In this document: positions 20,282-32,082 of the stretch, piece after piece
How the letters are laid out: each line of letters opens with the position of its first letter
How positions within the stretch are numbered: position 1 is the stretch's first letter
Origin: Rhodococcus sp. Z13
Lineage (GTDB): Bacteria; Actinomycetota; Actinomycetes; Mycobacteriales; Mycobacteriaceae
Direction: 5' to 3'
Assembly: GCF_025837095.1 (NCBI RefSeq)
Contig: NZ_CP107551.1
Coordinates: 2,440,668-2,504,667 of the forward strand
DNA length: 64,000 nucleotides
Translations under genes and position numbers: made by a program
Notes under the pieces: model-generated
What the model was told of the DNA's origin: nothing
The model's input: the letters and a program-made list of their open reading frames with translations, nothing else
Databases searched by the model: none

Positions 20282-21316
20282 ATGAACGACGCCCCCGCCG
20301 GCCTCGATCCCCGCGTCTTGGAGAAGTACCTGGCGACCTCCTCCCCCGGCCTGTTCCACGGTCCGCTCGAGGCGCGGCTGATCAGCGGCGGCCGATCCAA
20401 TCTCACCTACGAAGTGACCGACGGCGAACGCCGGCTGGTGCTGCGCCGTCCCCCGCTCGGGCACGTGCTGGCCACCGCGCACGACATGGGACGCGAGTAC
20501 CGGGTCATGACCGCGCTGGCGGGCACCGCGGTGCCGGTCCCCCGCACACATCTGCTGTGCGAGGACACCTCGGTGCTCGGCGCCCCCTTCTATCTCATGG
20601 AGCTGGTCGAGGGCACGCCCTATCGCACCGCCGAGCAACTCGAACCGCTCGGCGCCGCGCGCACACGGGTGATCTCCGAGCGGATGGTGGACACGCTCGC
20701 GGCGCTGCACTCGGTGGACCCCCGGGAGGTGGGGTTGGGCGATTTCGGCCGGCCACAGGGCTTCCTGGCCCGGCAGGTGCGTCGCTGGGCGACACAGCTC
20801 GAGCACTCGCGCAGCCGTGAGCTCACGGGCGCGGAGGAACTGCACCGGCTGCTGCTCGAGAATCTGCCGGCCGACGGCGAGGCGGGCATCGTGCACGGCG
20901 ACTACCGGCTCGACAACGTGCTCGTCGACGACCGCGACGAGGTGGTCGCGGTGCTGGACTGGGAGATGGCCACCCTCGGCGATCCGGTCACGGACGTGGC
21001 ACTGCTGCTGATCTACCAGCGCCTCGCCCGGGCGGAGACCGAGTTCCCCGTGTCGACGGTGTCGCGGGCGCCGGGCTTCCTCGGCGACGACGCACTGCTG
21101 GCGCGTTACGAGGCCGCCGGCGGACGGGACCTGTCGGACATGGCGTTCCATCTCGGGCTGGCCTGCTTCAAGCTCGCCGTGATCCTGGAGGGGATCTACT
21201 TCCGGTTCACGCAGGGCAAGACGGTCGGTGCGGGCTTCGAGGAACTCGGGCGCGGGGTCGAACCGCTGCTGAGCGAAGGGATCGCGGCGCTGACCGGGGC
21301 GTCACCGGCGCGGTGA
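20282..21316 (+). CDS. APH-fold phosphotransferase family protein
   Basis: A 344-residue protein of the aminoglycoside phosphotransferase/choline kinase fold. An N-terminal nucleotide-binding lobe (ISGGRSNLTYEVTDGERRLVLRRPP) is followed by the catalytic loop VHGDYRLDNVLVDD near residue 205 and the metal-binding LDWEMATLGDPVTD. This subfamily resembles the kinase-like domain fused to, or found beside, ACAD10/11-type acyl-CoA dehydrogenases, so a hydroxy-lipid or hydroxyacyl substrate is more likely than an antibiotic. ATG at 20282 follows GAAAGGA. Confidence 0.88.
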   Translation: MNDAPAGLDPRVLEKYLATSSPGLFHGPLEARLISGGRSNLTYEVTDGERRLVLRRPPLGHVLATAHDMGREYRVMTALAGTAVPVPRTHLLCEDTSVLGAPFYLMELVEGTPYRTAEQLEPLGAARTRVISERMVDTLAALHSVDPREVGLGDFGRPQGFLARQVRRWATQLEHSRSRELTGAEELHRLLLENLPADGEAGIVHGDYRLDNVLVDDRDEVVAVLDWEMATLGDPVTDVALLLIYQRLARAETEFPVSTVSRAPGFLGDDALLARYEAAGGRDLSDMAFHLGLACFKLAVILEGIYFRFTQGKTVGAGFEELGRGVEPLLSEGIAALTGASPAR

Positions 21317-21353
21317 CACAGGCACGGATTCCACCGGCGCGGTGACACAGGCA
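21303..21353 (+). repeat. Pair of 22-base direct repeats across a stop codon
   Basis: CACCGGCGCGGTGACACAGGCA occupies 21303-21324 and again 21332-21353 (29-base period). The first copy spans the TGA of the phosphotransferase gene. It looks like a local duplication. Each copy contains a small inverted repeat. Confidence 0.85.
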
Positions 21354-21403
21354 GGCACAGTGATCCGAGCGCGGGTGTCGCCGCCCGGCGGTACGCTCCG
21401 CGC

Positions 21404-21799
21404 ATGCCGCATCCGGTGATGTTCGACGACGCCGACCCGCTGCTGGCGCGGGTCCGGGAGCTGGCGCTGGCGCTGCCCGGCGCGCACGAGAAGATCTCGC
21501 ACGGCCGTCCGTTCTTCTCCACCCGGACGGCGTTCGCGGTGTACGGCGGCTCCGAGAAGGGCACGCGCACAGCGTTTCCCCACTCGATCATCGTCAAGCC
21601 CGACGAGGAGGAGCGCCGCGCGCTGCTCGAGGAGCCGCACACCTACCTGCCGATGTACTTCGGCCCCGCCGGCTGGGTCGGCTACGACCTCGATCGCCCG
21701 GCGGTGGACTGGACCGAGGTGGCCGAGCTGCTCGACATGTCCTTCCGGGAGACAGCGCCCGTACGGCTGGTGCGCGAACTCGACGCCCGCCACGCCTGA
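21404..21799 (+). CDS. MmcQ/YjbR-family protein
   Basis: A 131-residue protein matching the MmcQ/YjbR double-wing fold (LALALPGAHEKISHGRPFFSTRTAFAVYGG, TAFPHSIIVKPDEEERRALLEEP, YFGPAGWVGYDLD). Family members are putative DNA-binding proteins of unknown role. The start at 21404 lacks a strong ribosome-binding site. It is convergent with the VOC gene. Confidence 0.88.
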   Translation: MPHPVMFDDADPLLARVRELALALPGAHEKISHGRPFFSTRTAFAVYGGSEKGTRTAFPHSIIVKPDEEERRALLEEPHTYLPMYFGPAGWVGYDLDRPAVDWTEVAELLDMSFRETAPVRLVRELDARHA

Positions 21800-21850
21800 C
21801 TTCCCCCACGCCCGTCCCGCCACGGCCGACGTGCGCTGCGCCGCGCGGCG

Positions 21851-22267
21851 TCAGCCCTGCTGGTCGCCGATGCTCACCATCCACGAGATGCCGAAGCGGT
21901 CGGTGCACATCCCGAACAGGTCGCCCCAGGGGGCGCGTTCGAGGGGCAGGTCGACGCGTCCGCTGCCGCTGAGGGCCTCCCAGTAGCCGCGCAGGGTCTC
22001 CTCGTCGTCGCCGCTGAGCGAGAGCGCGAAGTTGGTGCCGGGGGTGCAGTCCATGCCCTGCGGGGTGTCGGAGGCCATCAGGACGAAGCCGCGGGCGGTG
22101 GTGAGCATCGAGTGCATCACCTTGTCGTTCTCGCTCGGATCGTCGGTGGCGTGCATGTCGCCGAAGGTGCTGATCTCCAGCTCGCCGCCGAGCACCGAGC
22201 GGTAGAACTCCATCGCCGGCCGGGCGGAGTCGCGGAAGGACAGATACGGGTTGAACCGGACAGCCAT
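21851..22267 (-). CDS. VOC-fold (PhnB/glyoxalase-like) protein
   Basis: A 138-residue protein of the PhnB-like branch of the vicinal oxygen chelate superfamily (NPYLSFRDSARPAMEFYRSVLGGELEISTFGDM, VLMASDTPQGMDC, MCTDRFGISWMVSIG). The substrate is unknown. ATG at 22267 has GAGAGGAAG upstream and is preferred over the longer frame. Confidence 0.9.
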   Translation of the reverse strand: MAVRFNPYLSFRDSARPAMEFYRSVLGGELEISTFGDMHATDDPSENDKVMHSMLTTARGFVLMASDTPQGMDCTPGTNFALSLSGDDEETLRGYWEALSGSGRVDLPLERAPWGDLFGMCTDRFGISWMVSIGDQQG

Positions 22268-22364
22268 GATGCTTCCTCTCCCGAGATGTCGGACGGTTCC
22301 CATCGTGACGCATCCCACAGACATCCGGGAGGGTTGCCCGACCATCCACCGGGGCCCGGAAACG

Positions 22365-22403
22365 GCGGAACCCCGGTGAGAGAATCTCTCACCGGGGTTC
22401 CGC
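22365..22403 (-). terminator. Terminator downstream of tRNA-Pro
   Basis: A perfect 18-bp inverted repeat (22365-22382 with 22386-22403) with a 3-base loop begins six bases after the tRNA 3' end on the minus strand. Confidence 0.88.
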
Positions 22404-22408
22404 CTCGG

Positions 22409-22482
<74 letters not shown>

Positions 22483-22578
22483 TCCGCGCTCTCTCCGAGC
22501 GCTCTCAGAGATTACAACAGGAACGAACCGAAACGCTAATCGGCTGGTCAGCGGCACTTTCCGGGCCGCGCTCCGCGG

Positions 22579-24015
22579 CTACTTGCGGCGGGGGCGCTTC
22601 TCGCGGACCCGCACCGAGATGCGTACGGGGCTGCCGTCGAAGCCGAACTCCTCACGCAGGCGGCGTTCGAGGAAGCGCCGGTAACCGGCCTCGAGGAAGC
22701 CGGTGGTGAACAGCACGAAGGTCGGGGGCCGGGTGGCGGCCTGTGTGGCGAAGAGCACACGCGGCAGCCGGCCGCCGCGCATCGGCGGCGGGGTGGCCGC
22801 GACGACCTCCTTGAGCCAGGTGTTGAGCCGGCCCGTGGAGATGCGCTTGTCCCACGACTCGAGGGCGGTCTCCATCGCCGGGACGAGCTTCTGCACGGCC
22901 CGCCCGGTCTTCGCGGAGATGTTCACCCGCGACGCCCACGGCACCCGCGACAGGTCGCGTTCGATCTCGCGGCCGAGTTCGTAGCGGCGGTCCTCGTCGA
23001 CGAGATCCCACTTGTTGAACGCGATCACGAGGGCCCGCCCGGATTCGACCACCATCGTGATGACCCGCTGGTCCTGCTCGGTGATGGGCTGGGAGGCGTC
23101 GATGAGCAGTACCGCCACCTCGGCGGCGTCGATCGCCGCGCGGGTGCGCAGCGACGCGTAGTACTCGGCACCGGAGGCGTGCGAGACCCGCTTGCGCAGA
23201 CCGGCGGTGTCGACGAAGCGCCACGGCTTGTCGCCGAGTTCGACGATGGAGTCGACGGGGTCGACGGTGGTGCCGGCGACGTCGTGGACCACCGAGCGTT
23301 CGTCGCCGGAGAGCTTGTTGAGCAGGCTCGACTTGCCGACGTTCGGCTTGCCGACCAGCGCCACGCGCCGCGGTCCCTCTCCCCCGCTGCCTTCACGCGG
23401 GGTGGCCGGGAGCTTGGCGAGCAGCTCGTCGAGCAGGTCGCCGGTGCCGCGGCCGTGGGTGGCCGACACCGAATAGGGCTGGCCGAGGCCGAGGGACCAC
23501 AGGGCGGCCGCTTCGGCCTCGAGCCGGTCGTCGTCGACCTTGTTGGCGACGAGCAGTACCGGGGTCTTGGAGCGGCGCAGCACCTTGGCGACGGCCTCGT
23601 CGACGGCGGTGGCGCCGACGGTGGCGTCGACGACCACCAGGATGGCGTCGGCGGTGCGCATGGCGACCTCGGCCTGCCGGGCGACGGACTGCTGCATGCC
23701 CTTGGCGTCGGGTTCCCAGCCGCCGGTGTCCTGCACCATGAAGCGGCGGCCGTTCCAGGACGCCTCGTAGGACACCCGGTCGCGGGTGACGCCGGGGACG
23801 TCCTCGACGACGGCTTCGCGGCGGCCGATGATGCGGTTGACGAGGGTGGACTTGCCGACGTTGGGACGTCCGACCACCGCGACGGTGGGGACGGGCACGA
23901 ACTCCTCGAGGTCGCCGCCCTCGGTGAACTCGATGTCCCAGTCGGCTTCCTCCGACCAGGTGCCGTCGCCGTCGAACGCGGTGTCGGCGTATTCGGTGCT
24001 CAGGTCGTCGCTCAC
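22579..24015 (-). CDS. der: Ribosome biogenesis GTPase Der (EngA)
   Basis: A 478-residue protein with two tandem GTPase domains, the hallmark of Der. The first P-loop [13 protein letters not shown] is near residue 50, with DTGGW and NKVD. The second P-loop [13 protein letters not shown] is near residue 219, with DTAGL and NKWD. A C-terminal KH-like domain ends in a basic KRPRRK tail. It assists 50S subunit maturation. The acidic 40-residue N-terminal extension is typical of actinobacteria. ATG overlaps the cmk stop by four bases. Confidence 0.97.
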   Translation of the reverse strand: MSDDLSTEYADTAFDGDGTWSEEADWDIEFTEGGDLEEFVPVPTVAVVGRPNVGKSTLVNRIIGRREAVVEDVPGVTRDRVSYEASWNGRRFMVQDTGGWEPDAKGMQQSVARQAEVAMRTADAILVVVDATVGATAVDEAVAKVLRRSKTPVLLVANKVDDDRLEAEAAALWSLGLGQPYSVSATHGRGTGDLLDELLAKLPATPREGSGGEGPRRVALVGKPNVGKSSLLNKLSGDERSVVHDVAGTTVDPVDSIVELGDKPWRFVDTAGLRKRVSHASGAEYYASLRTRAAIDAAEVAVLLIDASQPITEQDQRVITMVVESGRALVIAFNKWDLVDEDRRYELGREIERDLSRVPWASRVNISAKTGRAVQKLVPAMETALESWDKRISTGRLNTWLKEVVAATPPPMRGGRLPRVLFATQAATRPPTFVLFTTGFLEAGYRRFLERRLREEFGFDGSPVRISVRVREKRPRRK

Positions 24016-24707
24016 AGCTTCGCTCCAGTCTGGTCGGCGACCACCGCGACCAGTGCGGCGATCACCTCGTCGATGTTCATGTCGCTGGTGTCCACGACGA
24101 CCGCGTCGTCGGCCGCGCGCAGCGGGGACACCGCGCGGGTCGAGTCGAGGTGGTCGCGGCGCTGGACCGCGGCGAGAACCGCCTCGTAGTCGTCGCCGCG
24201 TCCTTCGGCGATGTTCTGGTTGTTGCGCCGGTGGGCCCGGGCCTCCGCGGAGGCGGTGAGGAAGATCTTCACGTCGGCGTCGGGGAAGACCACGGTGCCG
24301 ATGTCGCGGCCCTCGATCACGACGCGGTGTTCGGCGCGGCCGAGGCGGCGCTGCGCCTCGACGAGGAGGGTGCGGACCTCGGGGACCGCCGAGACGGCGG
24401 AGACCGCGGCGGTGACCTCGGCGCCGCGGATGATCTCGCGCACGTCCTCCCCGTCGAGGCGGATGTCCTCGACGGTGGGGTCGGTGCCGATCGACCAGGG
24501 CAGGTCGGCGGTGACGGCGGCGATCGCGGCGGGGTCGGTCAGATCGGTGCCGCGGCGCAGGGCGTGCAGTGTCGCGATCCGGTACATGGCGCCGGTGTCG
24601 AGATAGGCGGCGCCGAGATGCTGCGCGAGGCGCTTGGAGACGGTGGACTTGCCGGTGCCCGAGGGCCCGTCCATGGCGACGAGCAGGGCGGCGGTGGGGT
24701 CGGTCAC
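24012..24707 (-). CDS. cmk: Cytidylate kinase
   Basis: A 231-residue protein. P-loop [18 protein letters not shown] is near residue 13, with YLDTGAMYR and the CMP-binding/lid segments ([29 protein letters not shown]). It phosphorylates CMP and dCMP. GTG start overlaps the rluB stop by four bases, and its stop overlaps der, so rluB-cmk-der are coupled. Confidence 0.96.
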   Translation of the reverse strand: MTDPTAALLVAMDGPSGTGKSTVSKRLAQHLGAAYLDTGAMYRIATLHALRRGTDLTDPAAIAAVTADLPWSIGTDPTVEDIRLDGEDVREIIRGAEVTAAVSAVSAVPEVRTLLVEAQRRLGRAEHRVVIEGRDIGTVVFPDADVKIFLTASAEARAHRRNNQNIAEGRGDDYEAVLAAVQRRDHLDSTRAVSPLRAADDAVVVDTSDMNIDEVIAALVAVVADQTGAKL

Positions 24708-25726
24708 AGCTTCACCGCCTGGTACAGGCCGCCGACCTCTTGGCGGTTGAGTACCCGGAGGGTGCCGGGCCGCTGGTCGCCGAGCGCGACCGCGCCGATG
24801 TGGGTGCGCACGAGCCGGATCACCGGGTGTCCGACGGCGTCGAGCAGGCGGCGGACGATGTGCTTGCGTCCCTCGTGCAGCACGATGCGGACGAGGGACT
24901 GGCCCTCGTGCACCTCGAGCAGCGCGAACTCGTCGACCCTGGCGGGGCCGTCCTCGAGCTCGACGCCGGCGCGCAGCTGCTTGCCGACGCCGCGGCCGAG
25001 CACGCCCTTGACGGTGGCGAGGTAGGTCTTGGGCACCTCGAAGGAGGGGTGCATGAGCCGGTGGGCGAGTTCGCCGTCGTTGGTGAGCAGCAGCAGGCCC
25101 TCGGTGTCGGCGTCGAGCCGGCCGACGTGGAACAGACGCTGCCCGGCGGCGACGCGTTCGGAGACGATGTCGCCGACGCAGGGGCGGCCGAGATCGTCGG
25201 ACATGGTGGACTGCCAGCCGCGGGGCTTGTTGAGCACGAGGTGGACGAGGTCCTTGTTGATCACGACGCGGATGCCGTCGACGCGGATGACCGCGTTCTC
25301 GGGGTCCACGCGCAGGCCCTGTTCGACGACGATGTTGCCGTCGACCTCGACGCGGCCTGCGGCGATGAGTTCCTCGGCGGCGCGGCGGGAGGCCACACCG
25401 GCCTGGGCGAGGACCTTCTGCAGGCGCACGCCCTCGCCGGCCGGGAGGGGGGCGGGGGCCGCGTCCCGGTGCTGGTGGCGCGCGGGGCGGGCGTTGCTGA
25501 TGGTGGGGAGGGTGCGCTGCGGGGCGCGTTTCGGGGCGGCGGAGCGGCCGGTCTTGCCGGTGCCGGTGCTCTTGGTGCTGTTGCCCTTGCGGTGCGGCTT
25601 CTTGCCGGTCACCGGCTGGGAGGAGTCCGACCGGCGGTCGGAGCGGGGCGCCTCGGCGCGTCCTCCCGTGCGGGGGTTCTTTCGTCTACGGTCCGGTGTG
25701 CCATCACGGCGAGCGGGTGTATTCAC
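24704..25726 (-). CDS. rluB: 23S rRNA pseudouridine synthase (RluB/RsuA family)
   Basis: A protein of about 340 residues. A basic, Lys/Arg/Thr-rich disordered N-terminus of about 95 residues precedes an S4 RNA-binding domain ([26 protein letters not shown]) and a synthase domain with catalytic Asp in [23 protein letters not shown]. The target is inferred to be the 23S uridine modified by RluB. GTG at 25726 follows AGGA. The longer frame would overlap scpB. Confidence 0.92.
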   Translation of the reverse strand: MNTPARRDGTPDRRRKNPRTGGRAEAPRSDRRSDSSQPVTGKKPHRKGNSTKSTGTGKTGRSAAPKRAPQRTLPTISNARPARHQHRDAAPAPLPAGEGVRLQKVLAQAGVASRRAAEELIAAGRVEVDGNIVVEQGLRVDPENAVIRVDGIRVVINKDLVHLVLNKPRGWQSTMSDDLGRPCVGDIVSERVAAGQRLFHVGRLDADTEGLLLLTNDGELAHRLMHPSFEVPKTYLATVKGVLGRGVGKQLRAGVELEDGPARVDEFALLEVHEGQSLVRIVLHEGRKHIVRRLLDAVGHPVIRLVRTHIGAVALGDQRPGTLRVLNRQEVGGLYQAVKL

Positions 25727-25736
25727 TTGGTTCCTG

Positions 25737-26438
25737 TCAGTTCTCTGGATCGAACTCCGCGGGCGAGAGAGCCTCGGGACGCGCGTTCCTGCCCATTCTC
25801 TCAAATCGTGGGTCCGACTCGAGACTGTCGGCGATGTCGTCGATCACATCGACATCGGGCAGAAGGGGCGCGACGGGCGGCAGATCCTCCAGGGAGGCGA
25901 CGCCGAGGCGTTCGAGGAACAGGTCGGTGGTGACGTAGAGGGTGCCGCCGGTCTCGGGGTCGGTGCCGGCCTCGGCGATCAGGTCGCGGGCGAGCAGGGT
26001 GCGCATCACCCCGTCGACGTTGACGCCGCGGATGGCGCCGACGCGGCTGCGGGTCACGGGTTGCCGGTAGGCGACCACCGCGAGGGTCTCGAGTGCGGCG
26101 CGGGTGAGTTTGGTGCGGGCCCCGCCCTGCAGGAGCTTCTCGACGTAGGGGGCGTATTCGCGGCGGGTGTAGAGCCGCCAGCCGTCGCCGGCGTAGCGCA
26201 GGTCGATGCCGGAGCCGCGCGCGGTGTACTCGTCGGCGAGGCGGTGCAGGGCGTCCTCGGCGCGGGCGGCGGTGACACCGATGGCGGCGGCGAGCTGCTC
26301 GGTGGGGGCGGGTGTGTCGACGACGAGCAGCAGCGCCTCGAGGGCGGCGGTGAGTTCGTCGTCGGTGATGTCGAGCAGTTCCCCGTCCCAGGCGCGGCTG
26401 TCCTCGCCGTGGGGTGTGCCGGTGTGCTCGTCGCTCAC
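25737..26438 (-). CDS. scpB: Segregation and condensation protein B
   Basis: A 233-residue protein with two winged-helix modules of ScpB (ALEALLLVVDTPAPTEQLAAAIG, LTRAALETLAVVAYRQPVTRSRV, IRGVNVDGVMRTLLARDLI, GTLYVTTDLFLERLGV). It acts with ScpA and SMC as the condensin complex. GTG at 26438 overlaps the scpA stop (GTGA). smc itself is not in the window. Confidence 0.95.
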   Translation of the reverse strand: MSDEHTGTPHGEDSRAWDGELLDITDDELTAALEALLLVVDTPAPTEQLAAAIGVTAARAEDALHRLADEYTARGSGIDLRYAGDGWRLYTRREYAPYVEKLLQGGARTKLTRAALETLAVVAYRQPVTRSRVGAIRGVNVDGVMRTLLARDLIAEAGTDPETGGTLYVTTDLFLERLGVASLEDLPPVAPLLPDVDVIDDIADSLESDPRFERMGRNARPEALSPAEFDPEN

Positions 26439-27346
26439 CCGTAGTCCTCCTCGAATGCGATGTCGGTCTCGTCGGTCTCCCCGGTCCACGCGACCCGCAG
26501 CGGGCCGAGCGCGTCGGTCTGGTCGAAGGTGACGGCGCGTTCGCGGTAGAGCTCGAGCAGGGCGAGGAACCGCGCGACGATGAGCAGGCCGTGGTCGCAG
26601 TCGTCGACGAGCTCGTCGAAGCCGATCCAGACGCCGGCGCCGCGGTCGCGCAGCCGGGCGAGGATGAGCGCGGCCTGCTCGGGCACCGACACCTTGGGGG
26701 CGTGCAGGTGGTCGAGGCCGACGGTCGGTGGGGGTTTGGGGCGGAACGCGGCGGCGGCGATCTCGGCGAAGCGCTGCGGGTCGACACCGAGGATCACCTC
26801 GGGCACGAGGTTCTCGAAGCGGTCCTCGAGGGAGACCGCGCGGGGATAGCGGCGCAGCGCGGCGGCCTCGAGTTCGGCGAAGCGTTCGGCGACCTGTTTG
26901 TAGGCGCGGTACTGCAGCAGCCGCGCGAACAGCAGGTCGCGGGCCTCGAGCAGGGCGAGGTCCTCGGGATCGTCGACCTCCCCGGAGGGCAGCAGCCGCG
27001 CGGCCTTGAGGTCGAGGAGGGTGGCGGCGACGACGAGGAATTCGGTGGTCTGGTCGAGGCCGGCCTCGGGGCCGAGTTCGCGGGTGTAGGCGATGAAGTC
27101 GTCGGTGACCTCGTGCAGGGCGACCTCGGTGACGTCGAGGCGGCGTTGCGAGATCAGGGTGAGCAGCAGGTCGAAGGGCCCCTCGAAGTTGCGCAGCCGC
27201 ACGTGGAAGCCGGTGCGGGGCTCGGGCTCCTCCGCCGCCGGGGGCGCACCGGCCGGTGGGTCGGGGTCCGGTCGGGCCGGGGCGGGCCCGGCCGGGTCGT
27301 CGAGGCTGCCGTCGGTGATGGGTCTGTCCTGGATGGGGGCGTGCAC
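26435..27346 (-). CDS. scpA: Segregation and condensation protein A
   Basis: A kleisin of about 303 residues. The N-terminal SMC-binding motif FHVRLRNFEGPFDLLLTLI begins near residue 47, after a Pro-rich tail. DVTEVALHEVTDDFIAYTR follows, and a C-terminal winged helix ends the protein. The GTG at 27346, six bases after the parA stop, was chosen but has no good ribosome-binding site, so a later start is possible. It is coupled to scpB. Confidence 0.92.
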   Translation of the reverse strand: MHAPIQDRPITDGSLDDPAGPAPARPDPDPPAGAPPAAEEPEPRTGFHVRLRNFEGPFDLLLTLISQRRLDVTEVALHEVTDDFIAYTRELGPEAGLDQTTEFLVVAATLLDLKAARLLPSGEVDDPEDLALLEARDLLFARLLQYRAYKQVAERFAELEAAALRRYPRAVSLEDRFENLVPEVILGVDPQRFAEIAAAAFRPKPPPTVGLDHLHAPKVSVPEQAALILARLRDRGAGVWIGFDELVDDCDHGLLIVARFLALLELYRERAVTFDQTDALGPLRVAWTGETDETDIAFEEDYG

Positions 27347-27351
27347 GGAAG

Positions 27352-28305
27352 TCAGCGACCGCTCCGGTGGATCACCTCGCGGGCCAGTGCCCGGTACGCC
27401 TCGGCGCCCGCGGAGGCGGGGGCCCAGCGGGTGATGGGTTCCCCGGCGACGCTGGTCTCCGGGAACTTCACGGTGCGGTTGATCACCGCGTCGTAGACGA
27501 GATCGCCGAAGACCTCGACCACGCGGGCCATCACCTCGCGGCCGTGCAGGGTGCGCGAGTCGAACATGGTCACCAGGATGCCCGCCACCGACAGCTTCGG
27601 GTTGAGCCGGTCGCGGACCTTGTCGACGGTGTCGTTGAGCAGCGCCAGGCCGCGGAGGCTGAAGAACTCGCATTCCATCGGGATGAGCACCGAGTCGGCG
27701 CAGGCCAGGGCGTTGACGGTGAGCAGCCCGAGGGAGGGCTGGCAGTCGACGAGGACGTAGTCGTAGCGGTCGAGCATCGGGTACAGGGCCCGGCCGAGGG
27801 CCTGCTCGCGGCCGACCTCGGAGACGAGCTGGATCTCCGCGGCGGACAGGTCGATGTTGCTCGGCAGCAGGTCGACGTTCTCGACGTGGGTGCGCACGAG
27901 CACCTCGTCGGCGGAGACCCGGGGTTCGACGAGCAGGTTGTGGACGGTCAGCTCGAGATCGTGGTGGGCGACCCCGAGCCCGGCCGACAGGGCGCCCTGC
28001 GGGTCGAGGTCGACGAGCAGCACCCGGCGGCCGTATTCGGCGAGGGCGGCACCGAGGTTGATGGTGGAGGTGGTCTTGCCGACCCCGCCCTTCTGGTTGC
28101 ACATCGCGATGATGGTGGCCGGCCCCTGGTGCGAGGGGGGCTGCGGCTCGGGGATGTGCCGGCGGGGCCGCCCGGTGGGGCCGAGTTCGGTGTCCGGGCT
28201 CACGTCGGTACCGGGGGCACCGCGGTGCGGCGCGTCGGCGGAGACGGTGGCCGGTCGGGTGTACGGCTGTGCGGTGTACGTGGCGGGTGGCCGAGGTGTG
28301 CCCAC
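27352..28305 (-). CDS. ParA/Soj-family ATPase (Rv1708 type)
   Basis: A protein of about 317 residues. After a disordered N-terminus of about 65 residues comes the deviant Walker A CNQKGGVGKTTSTINLG, then VLLVDLDPQGALSAGLG and DYVLVDCQPSLGLLTVNAL. This is a second, scpAB-linked ParA, distinct from the origin-linked parAB system. The GTG at 28305 follows GGGGGAG. No parB lies beside it, so a role through SMC-ScpAB or in plasmid-like positioning is inference. Confidence 0.93.
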   Translation of the reverse strand: MGTPRPPATYTAQPYTRPATVSADAPHRGAPGTDVSPDTELGPTGRPRRHIPEPQPPSHQGPATIIAMCNQKGGVGKTTSTINLGAALAEYGRRVLLVDLDPQGALSAGLGVAHHDLELTVHNLLVEPRVSADEVLVRTHVENVDLLPSNIDLSAAEIQLVSEVGREQALGRALYPMLDRYDYVLVDCQPSLGLLTVNALACADSVLIPMECEFFSLRGLALLNDTVDKVRDRLNPKLSVAGILVTMFDSRTLHGREVMARVVEVFGDLVYDAVINRTVKFPETSVAGEPITRWAPASAGAEAYRALAREVIHRSGR

Positions 28306-28439
28306 GTTCGGTACTCCCCCTGTCTTGCGACCCTGGTGTTCACTCGTCCCGACGCTGGGCCGGGGCGATCCGTCGGACGAAACGCTACCGCTTCGCCGCC
28401 GGGTCCACCGTACGGGACACGCACCGGATCGGGGCGGCG

Positions 28440-29420
28440 TCAGCGGGCGCGGGGATGCGCCTGCGCCCACACCTCCCGCAGCGCCCCGGCCGTGACCAGC
28501 GTGTATATCTGCGTGGTCGTCACAGAAGCATGACCGAGCAACTCCTGTACCACCCGCACGTCGGCGCCGCCGTCGAGCAGATGGGTGGCGAACGAGTGTC
28601 GCAGGGTGTGCGGGGACACCGCGATGTCCAGGCCGGCGCGTTCGGCGGCGGTCTGCAGCACCTTCCATGCGCTCTGCCGCGACAGGCGGCCGCCGCGCAC
28701 GTTGAGGAACACCGCGGGGCTCTGCCCGGTGGCGAGGGCGGTGCGGCCACGCACCAGATAGGCGTCGAGCGCCGCCAGGGCGGGCCGGCCCACCGGCACG
28801 AGGCGCTGCTTGCCGCCCTTGCCGCGCAGCAGCACGGCGCGGGCGGAGGCGTCGATGTCGTCGACGTCGAGACCGACGGCCTCGGAGATGCGGGCGCCGG
28901 TCGAGTACAGCAGCTCGAGCAGGGCCCGGTCGCGCAGGCCGCGCGCGCCGTCGGCCTCGGAGCCGGCGGCGTCGAGCACGGCGGCGACCTGGTCGACGGT
29001 CAACGCCTTGGGCAGGCGCCGGCCGGCGCTGGGGGGTTTGACGGTGCGGGCCACGTCGACGGGGGTCTGCCCCTCGGCGGCGGAGAAGCGGTGCAGGCCG
29101 CGCACGGCGATGAGGGCGCGGGCGGCGGAGCTGGCGGCCAGGGCCGGGCGGCTCCGCTCGGGGTCGCCGCGGCGCAGGCTCGCCCCGAACTCGCCGATGT
29201 GGTGTTCCTGCACGTCGGCGAGGTCCCCGATGTGCAGGTCCGTCAGGTATTCGAGATAGCGGCGCAGGTCGCGGCGGTAGGACGCGAGGGTGTTCGCCGC
29301 GACCCCGCGTTCGACGGTGAGATGCGCGAGATAGGCGTCGAGTTGCCGGGTGAGGGTCGGCGCGGGGGCGTGTGCGGGGTCGACCTGCGCGAGCTGTTCC
29401 TCACCGGGCGGCACGGTCAC
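28440..29420 (-). CDS. xerD: Tyrosine recombinase XerD
   Basis: A protein of about 326 residues. An N-terminal SAM-like core-binding domain ([33 protein letters not shown]) is followed by a catalytic domain with Arg in STGARISE, Lys in [32 protein letters not shown] and the nucleophilic Tyr. It resolves chromosome dimers at dif. GTG at 29420 overlaps the Nudix stop (GTGA). No dif site is seen in the window. Confidence 0.94.
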   Translation of the reverse strand: MTVPPGEEQLAQVDPAHAPAPTLTRQLDAYLAHLTVERGVAANTLASYRRDLRRYLEYLTDLHIGDLADVQEHHIGEFGASLRRGDPERSRPALAASSAARALIAVRGLHRFSAAEGQTPVDVARTVKPPSAGRRLPKALTVDQVAAVLDAAGSEADGARGLRDRALLELLYSTGARISEAVGLDVDDIDASARAVLLRGKGGKQRLVPVGRPALAALDAYLVRGRTALATGQSPAVFLNVRGGRLSRQSAWKVLQTAAERAGLDIAVSPHTLRHSFATHLLDGGADVRVVQELLGHASVTTTQIYTLVTAGALREVWAQAHPRAR

Positions 29421-30043
29421 CGTCCCGCGCGGGTGCGGGCGAAGGCGGTGGGCCGGTCCGGCCACGGCGCGTCCGCAGTCCGGGTGGGCAGCCCGGTGGC
29501 GCGGCCGGCGGCGAGGGCCAGCAGCCCGGACACCGCGGTGGCGTTGACGATCTCGCCGCGCAACACCATGGCCACCGCCTCGTCCACGGGGATCCGGTGC
29601 ACCTCGAGGTCGGCTTCCTCGTGTTCCGGATCGGGCCGGTCGACGGTGCGCAGGCCGCGGGCGGCGAACACCCGCACCGCCTCGTCGGTGAAGCCGGGCG
29701 AGAGGGCGATGTCGACGAGCACCTCCCAGTCGTCCGCGGCGAGGCCGGTCTCTTCGGCGAGTTCGCGGCGGGCGGTGTCGAGGGGGTCCTCACCGGGGGC
29801 GTCGAGCAGCCCGGCGGGCAGTTCCCACAGGCGGCGGCCGAGCGGGTGCCGGTACTGGTGCACGAGCACCACCCGGTCCTGTTCGTCGACGGCCACGACG
29901 GCGACGGCCCCGTGGTGTTCGACGACCTCCCGCTCGGCGGTGTGCCCGTCGGGCATCGCCACCTCGTCGACGCGCAGCGACACGATGGCCCCGGTGTAGA
30001 TCCGCCGGCTCGACAGGCTGCGGAATTCGTGTCGCTGCGCCAT
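29417..30043 (-). CDS. Nudix hydrolase, ADP-ribose pyrophosphatase type (Rv1700)
   Basis: A 208-residue protein. The Nudix box [21 protein letters not shown] then TG is near residues 78-100, after [21 protein letters not shown], the signature of ADP-ribose pyrophosphatases. Predicted reaction: ADP-ribose to AMP and ribose-5-phosphate. It lies six bases after pyrG and overlaps xerD. Confidence 0.93.
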   Translation of the reverse strand: MAQRHEFRSLSSRRIYTGAIVSLRVDEVAMPDGHTAEREVVEHHGAVAVVAVDEQDRVVLVHQYRHPLGRRLWELPAGLLDAPGEDPLDTARRELAEETGLAADDWEVLVDIALSPGFTDEAVRVFAARGLRTVDRPDPEHEEADLEVHRIPVDEAVAMVLRGEIVNATAVSGLLALAAGRATGLPTRTADAPWPDRPTAFARTRAGR

Positions 30044-30048
30044 CGTGA

Positions 30049-31872
<1,824 letters not shown>

Positions 31873-32004
31873 TCACGGTAACACCTCCGGAGGCAGGCGC
31901 GTACCCGACCCGCGGGTACGCGTCCCCGGATCGGCGAGATCACAACCGTCGCGGCATGTGAGCGCCGCCGGATGCAACCGATCTCACACCGCGCCGGGGA
32001 CGGC

Positions 32005-32052
32005 GTGCCCTCGCGGGCCGGCCCGAAGGTGCCCTCGCGGGCCGGCCCGAAG
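32005..32052. repeat. Tandem 24-base repeat upstream of pyrG
   Basis: Two perfect copies of a 24-base GC-rich unit beginning GTGCCCTCGCGGGCC (32005-32028, 32029-32052), then a degenerate third copy to about 32070. It lies in the 285-base gap between mctB and pyrG, in the presumed 5' region of pyrG. No other structure is obvious there. Confidence 0.85.
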
Positions 32053-32082
32053 GTGTCCTCTGCCGGCCGGGACGGGAGGTGT

